DNA of 5,394 nucleotides from an uncultured Elusimicrobium sp. Lineage in GTDB: Bacteria > Elusimicrobiota > Elusimicrobia > Elusimicrobiales > Elusimicrobiaceae. The DNA is taken from the NCBI GenBank assembly GCA_902767385.1, contig CACXHA010000044.1, positions 1-5,394 on the forward strand, given 5' to 3'. Under the pieces are notes generated by a model, which was given only the letters and a program-made list of their open reading frames with translations, was not told the origin of the DNA and did not search any database. The translations under genes and the position numbers were made by a program. This document shows, piece by piece, positions 1-5,394 of the stretch. Position 1 is the stretch's first letter, and each line of letters starts with the position of its first letter.

Positions 1-929
1 GATTTAATAGAGTCTTCACCCAAGGTCGGCCCGATGGTTTTCTTTTCAATCACGCGCACCGGGGCAGGCAAGGCACCGGCTTTTAAGACGATAGCCAAGC
101 TGCGGGCTTCTTCGGGCGTGAAACGGCCCGTAATGCGCCCTTCACGCGTAATGCGGGATTGGATCGTCGGCGCAGATTGTACGGTGTTATCCAGCACAAT
201 GGCCAAGTTTTGCTGCAAGTGAGAACCGGTCAACTTGCCGAATTTTTGGCTGCCTTCAGCATTAAAGCGGAAAGAAACTTCGCTATAACCATTTTCGCCC
301 ATCATGACCACGCGGGCATCTTCCAAATCGGCCCCGGTTACTTCTACGGCAGATTCTACCAGCATCGGCCCACCGTCTTTGCTGCGCATAATTTGGTAAC
401 CTTCGGGTACCAAAGCAGCAATTTCGGGTTGTAAGTTGCCATCGTCGTCAAACGGGTTTTCGGTATTTTCCAATTTGGCAAAAGCTTCTTGGGCAACGCT
501 CTGGTCGTTTTTCACAATGCGAAACTCCAGCATCGCGGTCTTACCAATCAGCTCTTCGGCGCGTTGTGGGTTAGAAACACCGGGCAGCTGTACCATAATC
601 CATTTGTCGCCCTGTTTGGTGATAGACGTTTCCGCCACACCGTACTGGTCAATGCGGTTGCGGATAATTTCAATGGCGCGGGCCATGGCTTCGTGGAGCG
701 GTTCATTACCCGGCAATTTAGATACGTCCAATTCTAAGAGTAAGCTAGAACCGCCGCGCAAATCTAAGCCCAAGTTGAGCATGCGTTTGGGGCGTTCGCC
801 CAAGGTATCTAATTTTTCGCGCTCGGCGAGCGGTTTAGAATACCATTTGTAGTTGGGGTAAATTAAATAGAGTGCCCCCAGTAAAATGACGATAATCAGT
901 CCCCATTTTACAGCTAATTTGTTTGACAT
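1..929 (-). CDS. secD: Protein translocase subunit SecD, N-terminal 309 residues (3' end outside window)
   Basis: SecD is an inner-membrane RND-type subunit that, with SecF and YajC, uses the proton-motive force to help pull proteins through SecYEG. Reading the minus strand from the ATG at 929 gives 309 codons before the window edge. Visible are one N-terminal membrane segment (about residues 8-25), the hallmark motif LGLDLRGG (about 53-60), the first periplasmic domain with RNRIDQYGV, VQLPGV, TAMLEFR and LTG-type segments, and the stretch LAIVLDNTVQSAPTI followed by LKAGALPAPV and IGPTLGEDSIK, which sits just before the second membrane segment. The remaining five membrane helices, and probably secF, lie beyond the edge. 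The start is chosen from the match to the family and an AAGGAGG Shine-Dalgarno (939-945) nine bases upstream. The ATG overlaps the yajC stop by one base (TAATG), implying translational coupling. The motifs look intact, so I infer a functional gene. Confidence 0.97.
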   Translation of the reverse strand, partial: MSNKLAVKWGLIIVILLGALYLIYPNYKWYSKPLAEREKLDTLGERPKRMLNLGLDLRGGSSLLLELDVSKLPGNEPLHEAMARAIEIIRNRIDQYGVAETSITKQGDKWIMVQLPGVSNPQRAEELIGKTAMLEFRIVKNDQSVAQEAFAKLENTENPFDDDGNLQPEIAALVPEGYQIMRSKDGGPMLVESAVEVTGADLEDARVVMMGENGYSEVSFRFNAEGSQKFGKLTGSHLQQNLAIVLDNTVQSAPTIQSRITREGRITGRFTPEEARSLAIVLKAGALPAPVRVIEKKTIGPTLGEDSIK

Positions 930-1237
930 TACTTCTTGCCTCCTTGGGCCGCAGGTGTGCGGTCAGTTAAAAATCCGGCTACGGCAGTTTTTAGTACGGT
1001 CAGTTTTACGTTTTCGGCCACTTTTACTTCTAGGGCCTCATCCTTGAAACCAACGACGGTGCCAATAATTCCGCTTGCCAAAATGATTTGATCCCCTTTT
1101 TGTAGAGCATCTACTTTTGTTTTCATTTCTTGCTCGCGTTTTTTCTGGCTGCGTGCGGGTAAAAAAATCACCACAAACGCAAACGCAAGCATGATCCACC
1201 AAATCCACGTAGCGGATCCTTGTGCGGCTGTTTGCAT
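929..1237 (-). CDS. yajC: YajC, Sec translocon accessory subunit
   Basis: YajC is a small single-span inner-membrane protein that associates with SecDF. The 102-residue product is the usual family length. It has one membrane helix (about residues 11-27), a basic/charged segment (about 29-41), then the conserved soluble core: LQKGDQIILASGIIGTVV (about 45-62), followed by VAENVKLTVLKTAVAGFL (about 73-90). The family normally has an R-P-Q motif after the helix; here it reads PARSQKKR, a small deviation. The ATG at 1237 has an AGGAGG Shine-Dalgarno (1247-1252) with a nine-base spacer, so the start is well supported. The stop overlaps the secD start by one base, so the two form an operon; the tgt gene that often precedes yajC is not here. 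Assignment rests on motif order plus secD adjacency. Confidence 0.95.
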   Translation of the reverse strand: MQTAAQGSATWIWWIMLAFAFVVIFLPARSQKKREQEMKTKVDALQKGDQIILASGIIGTVVGFKDEALEVKVAENVKLTVLKTAVAGFLTDRTPAAQGGKK

Positions 1238-1246
1238 AAAAATATG

Positions 1247-1252
1247 CCTCCT
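1247..1252 (-). promoter_or_regulatory. Shine-Dalgarno of yajC
   Basis: AGGAGG on the minus strand, nine bases before the yajC ATG. It fixes the yajC start and is as strong as the one preceding secD. Confidence 0.85.
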
Positions 1253-1273
1253 AATAAGATTAAATACACCATT

Positions 1274-1282
1274 ATTGTAGCA
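1274..1282 (-). promoter_or_regulatory. Extended -10 promoter of the yajC-secD operon
   Basis: The minus strand reads TGCTACAAT, an extended -10 (TGn plus TACAAT, five of six matches to consensus), which places transcription start about 30 bases before the yajC ATG. I see no good -35 at 16-18 bases spacing, as is common for TGn promoters. The promoter lies between the fold-back repeat and yajC, so the operon need not depend on read-through from the transferase gene upstream. Confidence 0.55.
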
Positions 1283-1301
1283 TATTTAGCACTTTCTTCC
1301 T

Positions 1302-1418
1302 AATTTCAAACAATCCGTTGTTGCACGAAAACTCACGTACCTGCGGGGCTTCGCCCCGTCCGCAGGCAGTACGCTTCGTTATCGTGCGCCTAGTTTTGTT
1401 TGAAATTTGTTTGAAATT
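1302..1418. repeat. Long imperfect palindrome (fold-back, REP/MITE-like element)
   Basis: The ends form a perfect 12-bp inverted repeat: AATTTCAAACAA at 1302-1313 and TTGTTTGAAATT at 1396-1407. Inside, GCACG (1323-1327) pairs with CGTGC (1383-1387) and CGTA (1336-1339) with TACG (1370-1373). CCTGC plus GGGGC (1340-1349) pairs with GCCCC (1353-1357) and GCAGG (1362-1366), around a TTC loop with a four-base bulge (GTCC). The right terminal repeat is duplicated in tandem (11-bp unit, 1396-1417). No open reading frame of interest is inside. The element occupies the gap between the transferase stop and the yajC promoter. Neither strand shows a T-run after the hairpin, so a normal intrinsic terminator is not supported. 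I infer a dispersed intergenic palindromic element; a structured RNA or rho-type barrier is an alternative. Confidence 0.7.
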
Positions 1419-1488
1419 GCCACCGTTACGTTGGGCCGATGTCTTTTGCACTGGGAAATACGACTGTCGGTCCATAAACAAAGAAAGG

Positions 1489-3225
1489 TTATTTGGTGAC
1501 AAACGTAGTCATCAGTTTGAGTAGTTCCTTATCATACGGGCGCGTGGAATTAAGAGGGAATACGCGCTTTTCGTAAGGGGTGGTTACTACGGCGTAGTCC
1601 TCTTTAATGTCAAACACGCTACGCTGGGAACGCAAATCAAAAATACTGTGCCCAAACATACCTTGCGGAATTTCCAAATTGAGTAAATCTAATATGGTGG
1701 GGGCAATATCGAGTTGGGAAAGCAATCCGCTTTTAGCAACCGGGGCCATAATTCTTTCTTTGGTGATAATGATAAACGGCAAATTATCAAACTGCGGCTG
1801 ATACGGTTTAAAAAGTGCGTTGGTGGGTGTGTTGGAGTAAGACGGGTGGTCCGGCATAATCAAAATAAGCGTATCGTCGTCAAAGAGCCCTTGTTGGGTT
1901 AGTTGGTTTAAAAAGCGTACCACGTCTTGCCCAAAGCGCGCAAACGCGCGGGGCAGGGTGGGGGAATCATAAAACCGTTCGTGAATTTCGTGGTATTTTT
2001 CGCCCAAATAATCCAAGCGCCCCAGCGGCACGTGTGAATCTACCGTTAACAGCGTGATAAACGTGGGGTGATTTTTGTGAATCCGCAAATACTCCAGCGC
2101 ATAGTCAAAAAGTTTGCGGTCCAAAAGTCCCCACCAGTCAATGTAATCTTTGTAATCGTCGCGCGTTTGGAAATACGTGGCCCCGATTACTTCGTCAAAC
2201 CCGGCCTGTTTAAAGAGCACATTTTCGTCCATATACGTTTCGTTGGCGCCGCGCAAAAAGGCGGTGTGGAAGCCGTTGTTTTGCAGTTCTCTTACCAACG
2301 AAAACGGATATTTATTTTCATACGCCAAACGCACAAACGGGTGCGACGTAAAAATGACCGACAGTCCGTACAGGGTGGACAGTGTAACGTGTTTTAAAGA
2401 GGCGGAGGGGTAATTCTCGTAGAGTTTATCTAGCGATTCACTGGCCTCAGGCGGAACGTTCATATTAAAGTGGTGCAGGTATTTGTTGGAAAGAGATTCG
2501 CTAGCAATCAAAATGACCCGCATATAATTTTTGCCGACCGGGGTTTGCTGGGCAGAAAATACGTTATAGTGTTTGGCCAATTTTTCTACGTCGGCTGGAA
2601 CGGTAGGGCTTAAGCGGGCCGGCGGTTGCTTGGCCAGTGCCGCGCGGGTGGTGTAGATAATGGACGGCGGTGTCATATATACGCCATAAAAATCGGCCGG
2701 GGCGGGCAATAGCCACAGCGGGTTAAACAAGTAAAGTAGCCCGCTACCAGCCACGCAAATAAGCAACCGTTGCAGCGCAGTTTTGCGAGGGGAATCTTGT
2801 AAAAACAAGCGCACCGTTCCCCACGAAAACGCCGCCAATAAAATAAGGTACGAAAGCACGCGCCAATCGGTCAAAAAATTGTAGTCGCCGCCTTCCAACG
2901 TTTCTAAATATTTGGCTCCAAAACGCTCCTTAAAATACCATAACAGTACCAAGTCTGCCGTCATGGTGAGGTAATATAAAAAGCACAACGCGCTAGTGAG
3001 CCATTTGTTTTTAAGGCCTATGAGTTGCAGGAGTGAGAGCAAAATACCTAAAAACAAAAATTCGCACGCAAATTTGATAAGCTCCGCCGGCAGTACATAA
3101 ATAAACTCGGTAACACCTAGTTGGCTCAACCCAAACCACCCCAAGAGCACTGCCGGGATAGATAATACCGCCAGCAGTTGCCAAGCGTTTTCAAACGGTT
3201 TGCGGATAAGTGTGAAAACTTGCAT
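1489..3225 (-). CDS. Membrane-anchored sulfatase-fold transferase, LTA synthase/MdoB-like
   Basis: The 578-residue product has five membrane helices (about residues 15-36, 43-70, 74-97, 121-142, 151-173) and then an extracytoplasmic alkaline-phosphatase-superfamily domain (about 235-530), the architecture and approximate size of LtaS-type phosphoglycerol and phosphoethanolamine transferases. Likely metal ligands by motif are Glu243 (in LIASESL) and Asp459-His460 (in LIMPDHP). The probable Thr nucleophile is Thr284 in LSTLYGL (Thr281 is an alternative), and the substrate-site His398 lies in LLTVDSHVPL. SQLDIAPTILDLL (503-515) and FGHSIFD (524-530) are the family's C-terminal signatures. I infer transfer of a phospholipid head group to an envelope glycan, lipid or protein; the acceptor cannot be told. 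The frame stays open upstream to an ATG at 3363, but those 46 extra codons cross the repeat spacer, overlap the divergent gene's start and resemble no domain, so I choose the ATG at 3225. No Shine-Dalgarno precedes it and a TATAAT lies eight bases upstream, suggesting a leaderless message. No clear terminator follows. Confidence 0.88.
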   Translation of the reverse strand: MQVFTLIRKPFENAWQLLAVLSIPAVLLGWFGLSQLGVTEFIYVLPAELIKFACEFLFLGILLSLLQLIGLKNKWLTSALCFLYYLTMTADLVLLWYFKERFGAKYLETLEGGDYNFLTDWRVLSYLILLAAFSWGTVRLFLQDSPRKTALQRLLICVAGSGLLYLFNPLWLLPAPADFYGVYMTPPSIIYTTRAALAKQPPARLSPTVPADVEKLAKHYNVFSAQQTPVGKNYMRVILIASESLSNKYLHHFNMNVPPEASESLDKLYENYPSASLKHVTLSTLYGLSVIFTSHPFVRLAYENKYPFSLVRELQNNGFHTAFLRGANETYMDENVLFKQAGFDEVIGATYFQTRDDYKDYIDWWGLLDRKLFDYALEYLRIHKNHPTFITLLTVDSHVPLGRLDYLGEKYHEIHERFYDSPTLPRAFARFGQDVVRFLNQLTQQGLFDDDTLILIMPDHPSYSNTPTNALFKPYQPQFDNLPFIIITKERIMAPVAKSGLLSQLDIAPTILDLLNLEIPQGMFGHSIFDLRSQRSVFDIKEDYAVVTTPYEKRVFPLNSTRPYDKELLKLMTTFVTK

Positions 3226-3232
3226 ACAATAT

Positions 3233-3238
3233 ATTATA
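3233..3238 (-). promoter_or_regulatory. Probable -10 box of the transferase gene (leaderless start)
   Basis: The minus strand carries a perfect TATAAT that ends seven bases before the ATG at 3225, so transcription would start at or within a base or two of the start codon. No recognisable -35 or TGn extension is present, and the run of A residues just upstream on this strand could help melting. The absence of a Shine-Dalgarno supports a leaderless start, but AT-rich sequence can give such a box by chance. Confidence 0.45.
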
Positions 3239-3247
3239 GATTTTTTT

Positions 3248-3294
3248 GGCGCTTTTAGGGCTAAGGACCCAGAAGCGCCTAGGTCTAAAGACCC
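3248..3294. repeat. Degenerate tandem repeat with two hairpins in the divergent spacer
   Basis: Two 15-bp copies, 3256-3270 and 3280-3294, agree at 13 of 15 positions (TAGGkCTAArGACCC) with a 24-bp period. The first lies inside a hairpin whose GGCGCTT (3248-3254) pairs with AAGCGCC (3273-3279), continued by a short GGG/CCC stem. The second is itself a small hairpin, GGTC-TAAA-GACC (3282-3293). A seven-T run (3241-3247) precedes the structure on the plus strand, which is the wrong side for a terminator in either direction. It sits between divergent starts, so it could be an operator region or a dispersed intergenic repeat. Confidence 0.6.
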
Positions 3295-3344
3295 TTTCGC
3301 GGGGGCTATGTATTTTATTAAGATAAAAGAAAGTCCAACATTAC

Positions 3345-3350
3345 GGAGAG
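3345..3350 (+). promoter_or_regulatory. Shine-Dalgarno of the secreted-protein gene
   Basis: GGAGAG with about six bases between its GGAG core and the ATG at 3355. It supports this start, which is also the one that begins the signal peptide. Confidence 0.7.
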
Positions 3351-3354
3351 ATCT

Positions 3355-4785
3355 ATGAACCAAAAAATCGTCGTAAGTTTGTTAGCTGTTTTGTTAATGC
3401 CTGGGGCAAGTGCGTTTGCCCAATTTAAAAATCCCGTGAAGGCAGCTAAAAATTTTACTAATTTATCCCGTGTGGTTTTAAACAAAGCCCAGCGACCCTA
3501 TACCATGGAGTCGTGGGTGCCCGCCCGGTTTGTAGCCACGCAAAAAATAGAACTTAACTCTTTACAAACGCCCAAGCGCATTACTCCGGTTACGGCTAGT
3601 TTAGTTGCTAAGGCAGGGTATAAAGCCACTCGGCAAGATATGCATGATTTGGGAATGAAATTTATTGTGGGTCAGCATGGCGAAACCGCAAGCGGTAAAG
3701 CATTTTATGAGGACCAAAGCCAACTGGCGCGTGATTTAGATGCCTTTTATAAAGGCAACGCTGACACTTTTATCAGTCCTGACGGGCGCAATGTAAAATT
3801 GTATGCGTTACCTGTAGATGGCATTTTATATAAGCCCGCGGGATATGCAACCCCCTTGGTATTAAATTCCAAGGAGTATTTTGTTATCTATGATGTAAAA
3901 GCAAAAACCGGACGGATTGCCGATAATAATCCTGAAGTATATAATTTGTTTAAACTGAGTCTGCAAGACGAAATTTGGAAAGCTATGGGGCAAGATAAAG
4001 TATTTGATGACTTAAATAACTTCTGTGATGCTATTTTGTTGGCACATTTGCACCAAGCCCGTTTGGCCCAATTACGTACGGAGGGTTCCGGCCAAGATGT
4101 TGCAACACTGGTAAAAGAAGGCAAGGGCAAAGTTTATAAAAAGCTGAACAATTCGCATGAATTATTAGGATATTTAAAATCGCTCCCCAAAGTGCGTCAG
4201 CAAGGTACCCAATTTGCGGCCTATGTAGTAGAACTTCCCGTAGAAGGGTTGGTATGGGTAGACAGTTCCGGTGATAAACACGCATATAATTCCAAAGACC
4301 ATGTGATGTTGTTTTTTGAGTTGGGCGCTGTGGGCGTTTTCCCGCGTGCGGATGTAGAAAACCCGGAATTGTTTGTGCCGGTTAAAAAAACGCCGCAAAA
4401 TACATCCTCTGAGCAGTTTCTGACACATCCCCAAAGCCCTCAATGGGTGTGGTATGAAACCGAAAAAAAAGCTTGGAGCAGAGACCGGGAACAACACGTG
4501 TTTGAATCTTTATGGGCGTATTACCCGCATTATTTTGCCTCGCAAAAAGAACTGGGCCGTTTCTTACATTCCTTTCATCATCACGAGCTGTTACGCGTGT
4601 ATGATAAAAACACCCACCGTATTAGTTTTGTGTATGAAATTCCGGTTGAGGGACTCACGATAGGGTATAATACCACGGCGATTGACCCGGAAACTTACGT
4701 TTTCTTATATGACCAAGAAACGGGAGGGCAATTGATTAAGCGGGCCGATTTGGAAAATGCCGCCTTGTACGAGTTTGTAAAATAG
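3355..4785 (+). CDS. Secreted protein of unknown function with three internal ~83-residue repeats
   Basis: I do not recognise this 476-residue protein. It begins with a classical Sec signal peptide: lysine at residue 4, hydrophobic core about 5-15, and A-F-A before Gln23 as the probable signal peptidase I site. There is no lipobox cysteine and no later membrane helix, so it is probably periplasmic, surface-bound or released. After a basic linker (about 23-90) I see three related modules, at about 118-200, 261-344 and 394-476. Each has a short amphipathic segment with ELxxxL-like spacing, then aliphatic-P-V-[DE]-G-[LI] (residues 153-157, 295-299, 430-434), an aromatic beta-like stretch (YFVIYD, VMLFFEL, YVFLYD), and an ending near A-D-x-[EN]-N (189-192 is a loose match) with [VL]-[YF] and a terminal Lys. 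The linkers between modules are predicted helical or polar. Mature Cys224 is the only cysteine. It is a single-gene unit with its own Shine-Dalgarno and terminator, divergent from the envelope transferase. A binding or structural role is possible, but I assign none. Confidence 0.85.
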   Translation: MNQKIVVSLLAVLLMPGASAFAQFKNPVKAAKNFTNLSRVVLNKAQRPYTMESWVPARFVATQKIELNSLQTPKRITPVTASLVAKAGYKATRQDMHDLGMKFIVGQHGETASGKAFYEDQSQLARDLDAFYKGNADTFISPDGRNVKLYALPVDGILYKPAGYATPLVLNSKEYFVIYDVKAKTGRIADNNPEVYNLFKLSLQDEIWKAMGQDKVFDDLNNFCDAILLAHLHQARLAQLRTEGSGQDVATLVKEGKGKVYKKLNNSHELLGYLKSLPKVRQQGTQFAAYVVELPVEGLVWVDSSGDKHAYNSKDHVMLFFELGAVGVFPRADVENPELFVPVKKTPQNTSSEQFLTHPQSPQWVWYETEKKAWSRDREQHVFESLWAYYPHYFASQKELGRFLHSFHHHELLRVYDKNTHRISFVYEIPVEGLTIGYNTTAIDPETYVFLYDQETGGQLIKRADLENAALYEFVK

Positions 4786-4799
4786 TTTTAGTAGATTCC

Positions 4800-4831
4800 A
4801 AACGCCCCGCCAACCCCGGCGGGGCGTTTTT
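4800..4831 (+). terminator. Rho-independent terminator of the secreted-protein gene
   Basis: A perfect 12-bp stem, AAACGCCCCGCC (4800-4811) with GGCGGGGCGTTT (4818-4829), closes a six-base loop (AACCCC) and runs into five T residues (4827-4831). It lies 15 bases after the stop codon and insulates thrS from the gene before it. Confidence 0.95.
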
Positions 4832-4854
4832 GTGTGTTTACGCAAACCTCAATT

Positions 4855-4863
4855 TGGTATAAT
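4855..4863 (+). promoter_or_regulatory. Extended -10 promoter of thrS
   Basis: TGGTATAAT is a perfect extended -10 (TGn plus TATAAT). A TTTACG at 4837-4842 could be a weak -35 with a short 15-base spacer. Transcription would begin near 4870, giving a leader of about 65 bases before the thrS ATG. Its position right behind the terminator fits an independent thrS promoter. Confidence 0.75.
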
Positions 4864-4884
4864 AGAGGTATCTTAAATGAGGCC

Positions 4885-4924
4885 CTTGGCGGTTGGCTCG
4901 GTCTTCGTGGCTGACAGCCCCAAG
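4885..4924 (+). promoter_or_regulatory. thrS: thrS leader hairpin next to the ribosome-binding region
   Basis: Hand folding gives a composite hairpin: CTTGG (4885-4889) with CCAAG (4920-4924), then, across a five-base bulge, GGCT (4895-4898) with AGCC (4916-4919). Beyond that, CGGT (4899-4902) pairs with GCTG (4910-4913, two G-T wobbles) around a seven-base loop, CTTCGTG. The 3' base of the stem contains the AAG that starts AAGCGGA, the only Shine-Dalgarno-like stretch before the ATG at 4935, so the fold could limit ribosome access. E. coli thrS is known to be repressed by its own product binding a leader operator that mimics tRNA; similarity here is only by position. I see no convincing threonine anticodon in the loop and no T-box. 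Confidence 0.4.
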
Positions 4925-4934
4925 CGGAAAAAAC

Positions 4935-5394
4935 ATGTCCGAAAAAATTGACTTACAAACCAAACGCCACTCCTGCGCGCACGTCATGGCGCAAGCGGTG
5001 CAGCAGTTATTCCCCGGTACCAAACTGGGTATCGGCCCCGCCATTGAAAATGGCTTTTATTACGACTTTGACTGCCCCAAGCAGTTCGTGCCCGAAGATT
5101 TAAAAGCCATTGAAACCAAGATGAAGGAAATCATCAAGGCCCGTCAAAAATTTGAGCGCAAAGAACTGTCTAAGCAAGAAGCGCGCGACTTTTTTACTAA
5201 ACGCGGGGAAACTTATAAATTAGAACTTTTGGAAGAATTGGAAGACGGTACTATTTCCATTTATACCAACGGCGACTATGCCGATTTGTGCCGCGGCCCG
5301 CACGTAGAACACACCGGGCAAATCAACAGTTTTAAGCTTACCACCATTGCCGGTGCGTACTGGCGCGGCGACGAAAAACGCCCCATGCTCCAAC
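4935..5394 (+). CDS. thrS: Threonyl-tRNA synthetase, N-terminal 153 residues, lacking TGS domain (3' end outside window)
   Basis: ThrS charges tRNA-Thr with threonine; its N2 domain removes serine mistakenly attached. The visible part is that editing domain: His12 and His16 in HSCAH, IGPAIENGFYYDFD (33-46), then Cys119 and His123 in CRGPH, and FKLTTIAGAYWRGDE (133-147) near its end. These correspond to the four editing-site residues of the family (His73, His77, Cys182, His186 in E. coli), so editing is probably intact. The usual TGS domain of roughly 60 residues in front is missing: an in-frame TGA at 4878-4880 lies only 18 codons before the ATG, and no TGS-like sequence lies between. TGS-less ThrS proteins are known in some bacteria, so this need not be damage. 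The ATG at 4935 is chosen by its lead into the domain, with only a weak AAGCGGA Shine-Dalgarno; a TTG at 4893 is open but unsupported. Catalytic and anticodon-binding domains lie beyond the edge. Confidence 0.95.
   Translation, partial: MSEKIDLQTKRHSCAHVMAQAVQQLFPGTKLGIGPAIENGFYYDFDCPKQFVPEDLKAIETKMKEIIKARQKFERKELSKQEARDFFTKRGETYKLELLEELEDGTISIYTNGDYADLCRGPHVEHTGQINSFKLTTIAGAYWRGDEKRPMLQ

Noticed and set aside
159..852. Plus-strand ORFs of 82-138 codons opposite secD
   Set aside because: They are antisense to a clear SecD reading frame and have composition typical of shadow frames.
1302..1418. CRISPR repeat or intrinsic terminator reading of the fold-back element
   Set aside because: There is no regular repeat-spacer array, and no T-run follows the hairpin on either strand.
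1272..1502. 76-codon minus-strand ORF between the transferase and yajC
   Set aside because: It is mostly translated fold-back repeat, overlaps the transferase end, has no Shine-Dalgarno and resembles no protein domain.
3241..3279. Intrinsic terminator in the divergent spacer
   Set aside because: The T-run precedes the hairpin on the plus strand and becomes an A-run after it on the minus strand, so neither direction has a 3' T-tract.
3295..3324. Promoter for the secreted-protein gene (TTTCGC with TAAGAT, 18-base spacer)
   Set aside because: Both boxes match consensus poorly, and several equally weak alternatives exist in this AT-rich stretch.
3226..3363. N-terminal extension of the transferase frame to the ATG at 3363
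   Set aside because: The 46 codons run through the tandem/hairpin repeat, overlap the start of the divergent gene, have no Shine-Dalgarno and add a segment unlike the family's N-terminus.
4870..4934. T-box riboswitch before thrS
   Set aside because: The leader is only about 65 bases, far shorter than a T-box, and I see no T-box consensus or terminator/antiterminator pair.
4877..4951. 24-codon leader ORF overlapping the thrS start, considered as an attenuation peptide
   Set aside because: It contains no threonine codons, its start would be about seven bases from the predicted transcript start, and its apparent GAGG lies upstream of that start.

Overview
The window reads as ordinary, densely packed bacterial chromosome: housekeeping genes (secD, yajC, thrS), a clean intrinsic terminator and -10-like promoter elements, with no phage or transposase genes. 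Intermediate GC with both GC-rich and AT-rich codons, YajC/SecD secretion genes and a signal-peptide protein without a cell-wall anchor fit a Gram-negative-type (diderm) bacterium. An uncultured gut lineage such as Elusimicrobiota is my guess from general style only; nothing in the window proves a taxon.

Layout. The left 3.2 kb is on the minus strand: a membrane-anchored alkaline-phosphatase-superfamily transferase of the LTA synthase/MdoB type (1489-3225), a 250-bp gap holding a long fold-back repeat (1302-1418), then yajC (929-1237) and secD (1-929, cut by the window edge). yajC and secD overlap by one base (TAATG) and form an operon driven by an extended -10 promoter just upstream of yajC. 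A 129-bp divergent spacer (3226-3354) carries a degenerate tandem/hairpin repeat and separates the transferase from a plus-strand gene for a secreted protein of unknown function (3355-4785). That gene ends in a strong rho-independent terminator (4800-4831). Next come an extended -10 promoter and a structured leader for thrS (4935-end, cut), whose protein starts directly at the editing domain.

How the parts relate. YajC-SecD is the accessory part of the Sec translocon. The secreted protein has a Sec signal peptide, and the transferase has its catalytic domain outside the membrane, so three of the five genes concern the envelope or export. ThrS is an independent translation gene. The least explained items are the secreted protein, which I read as three copies of an approximately 83-residue module, the two intergenic repeats, the apparently leaderless start of the transferase, and the TGS-less ThrS with a hairpin against its start site.
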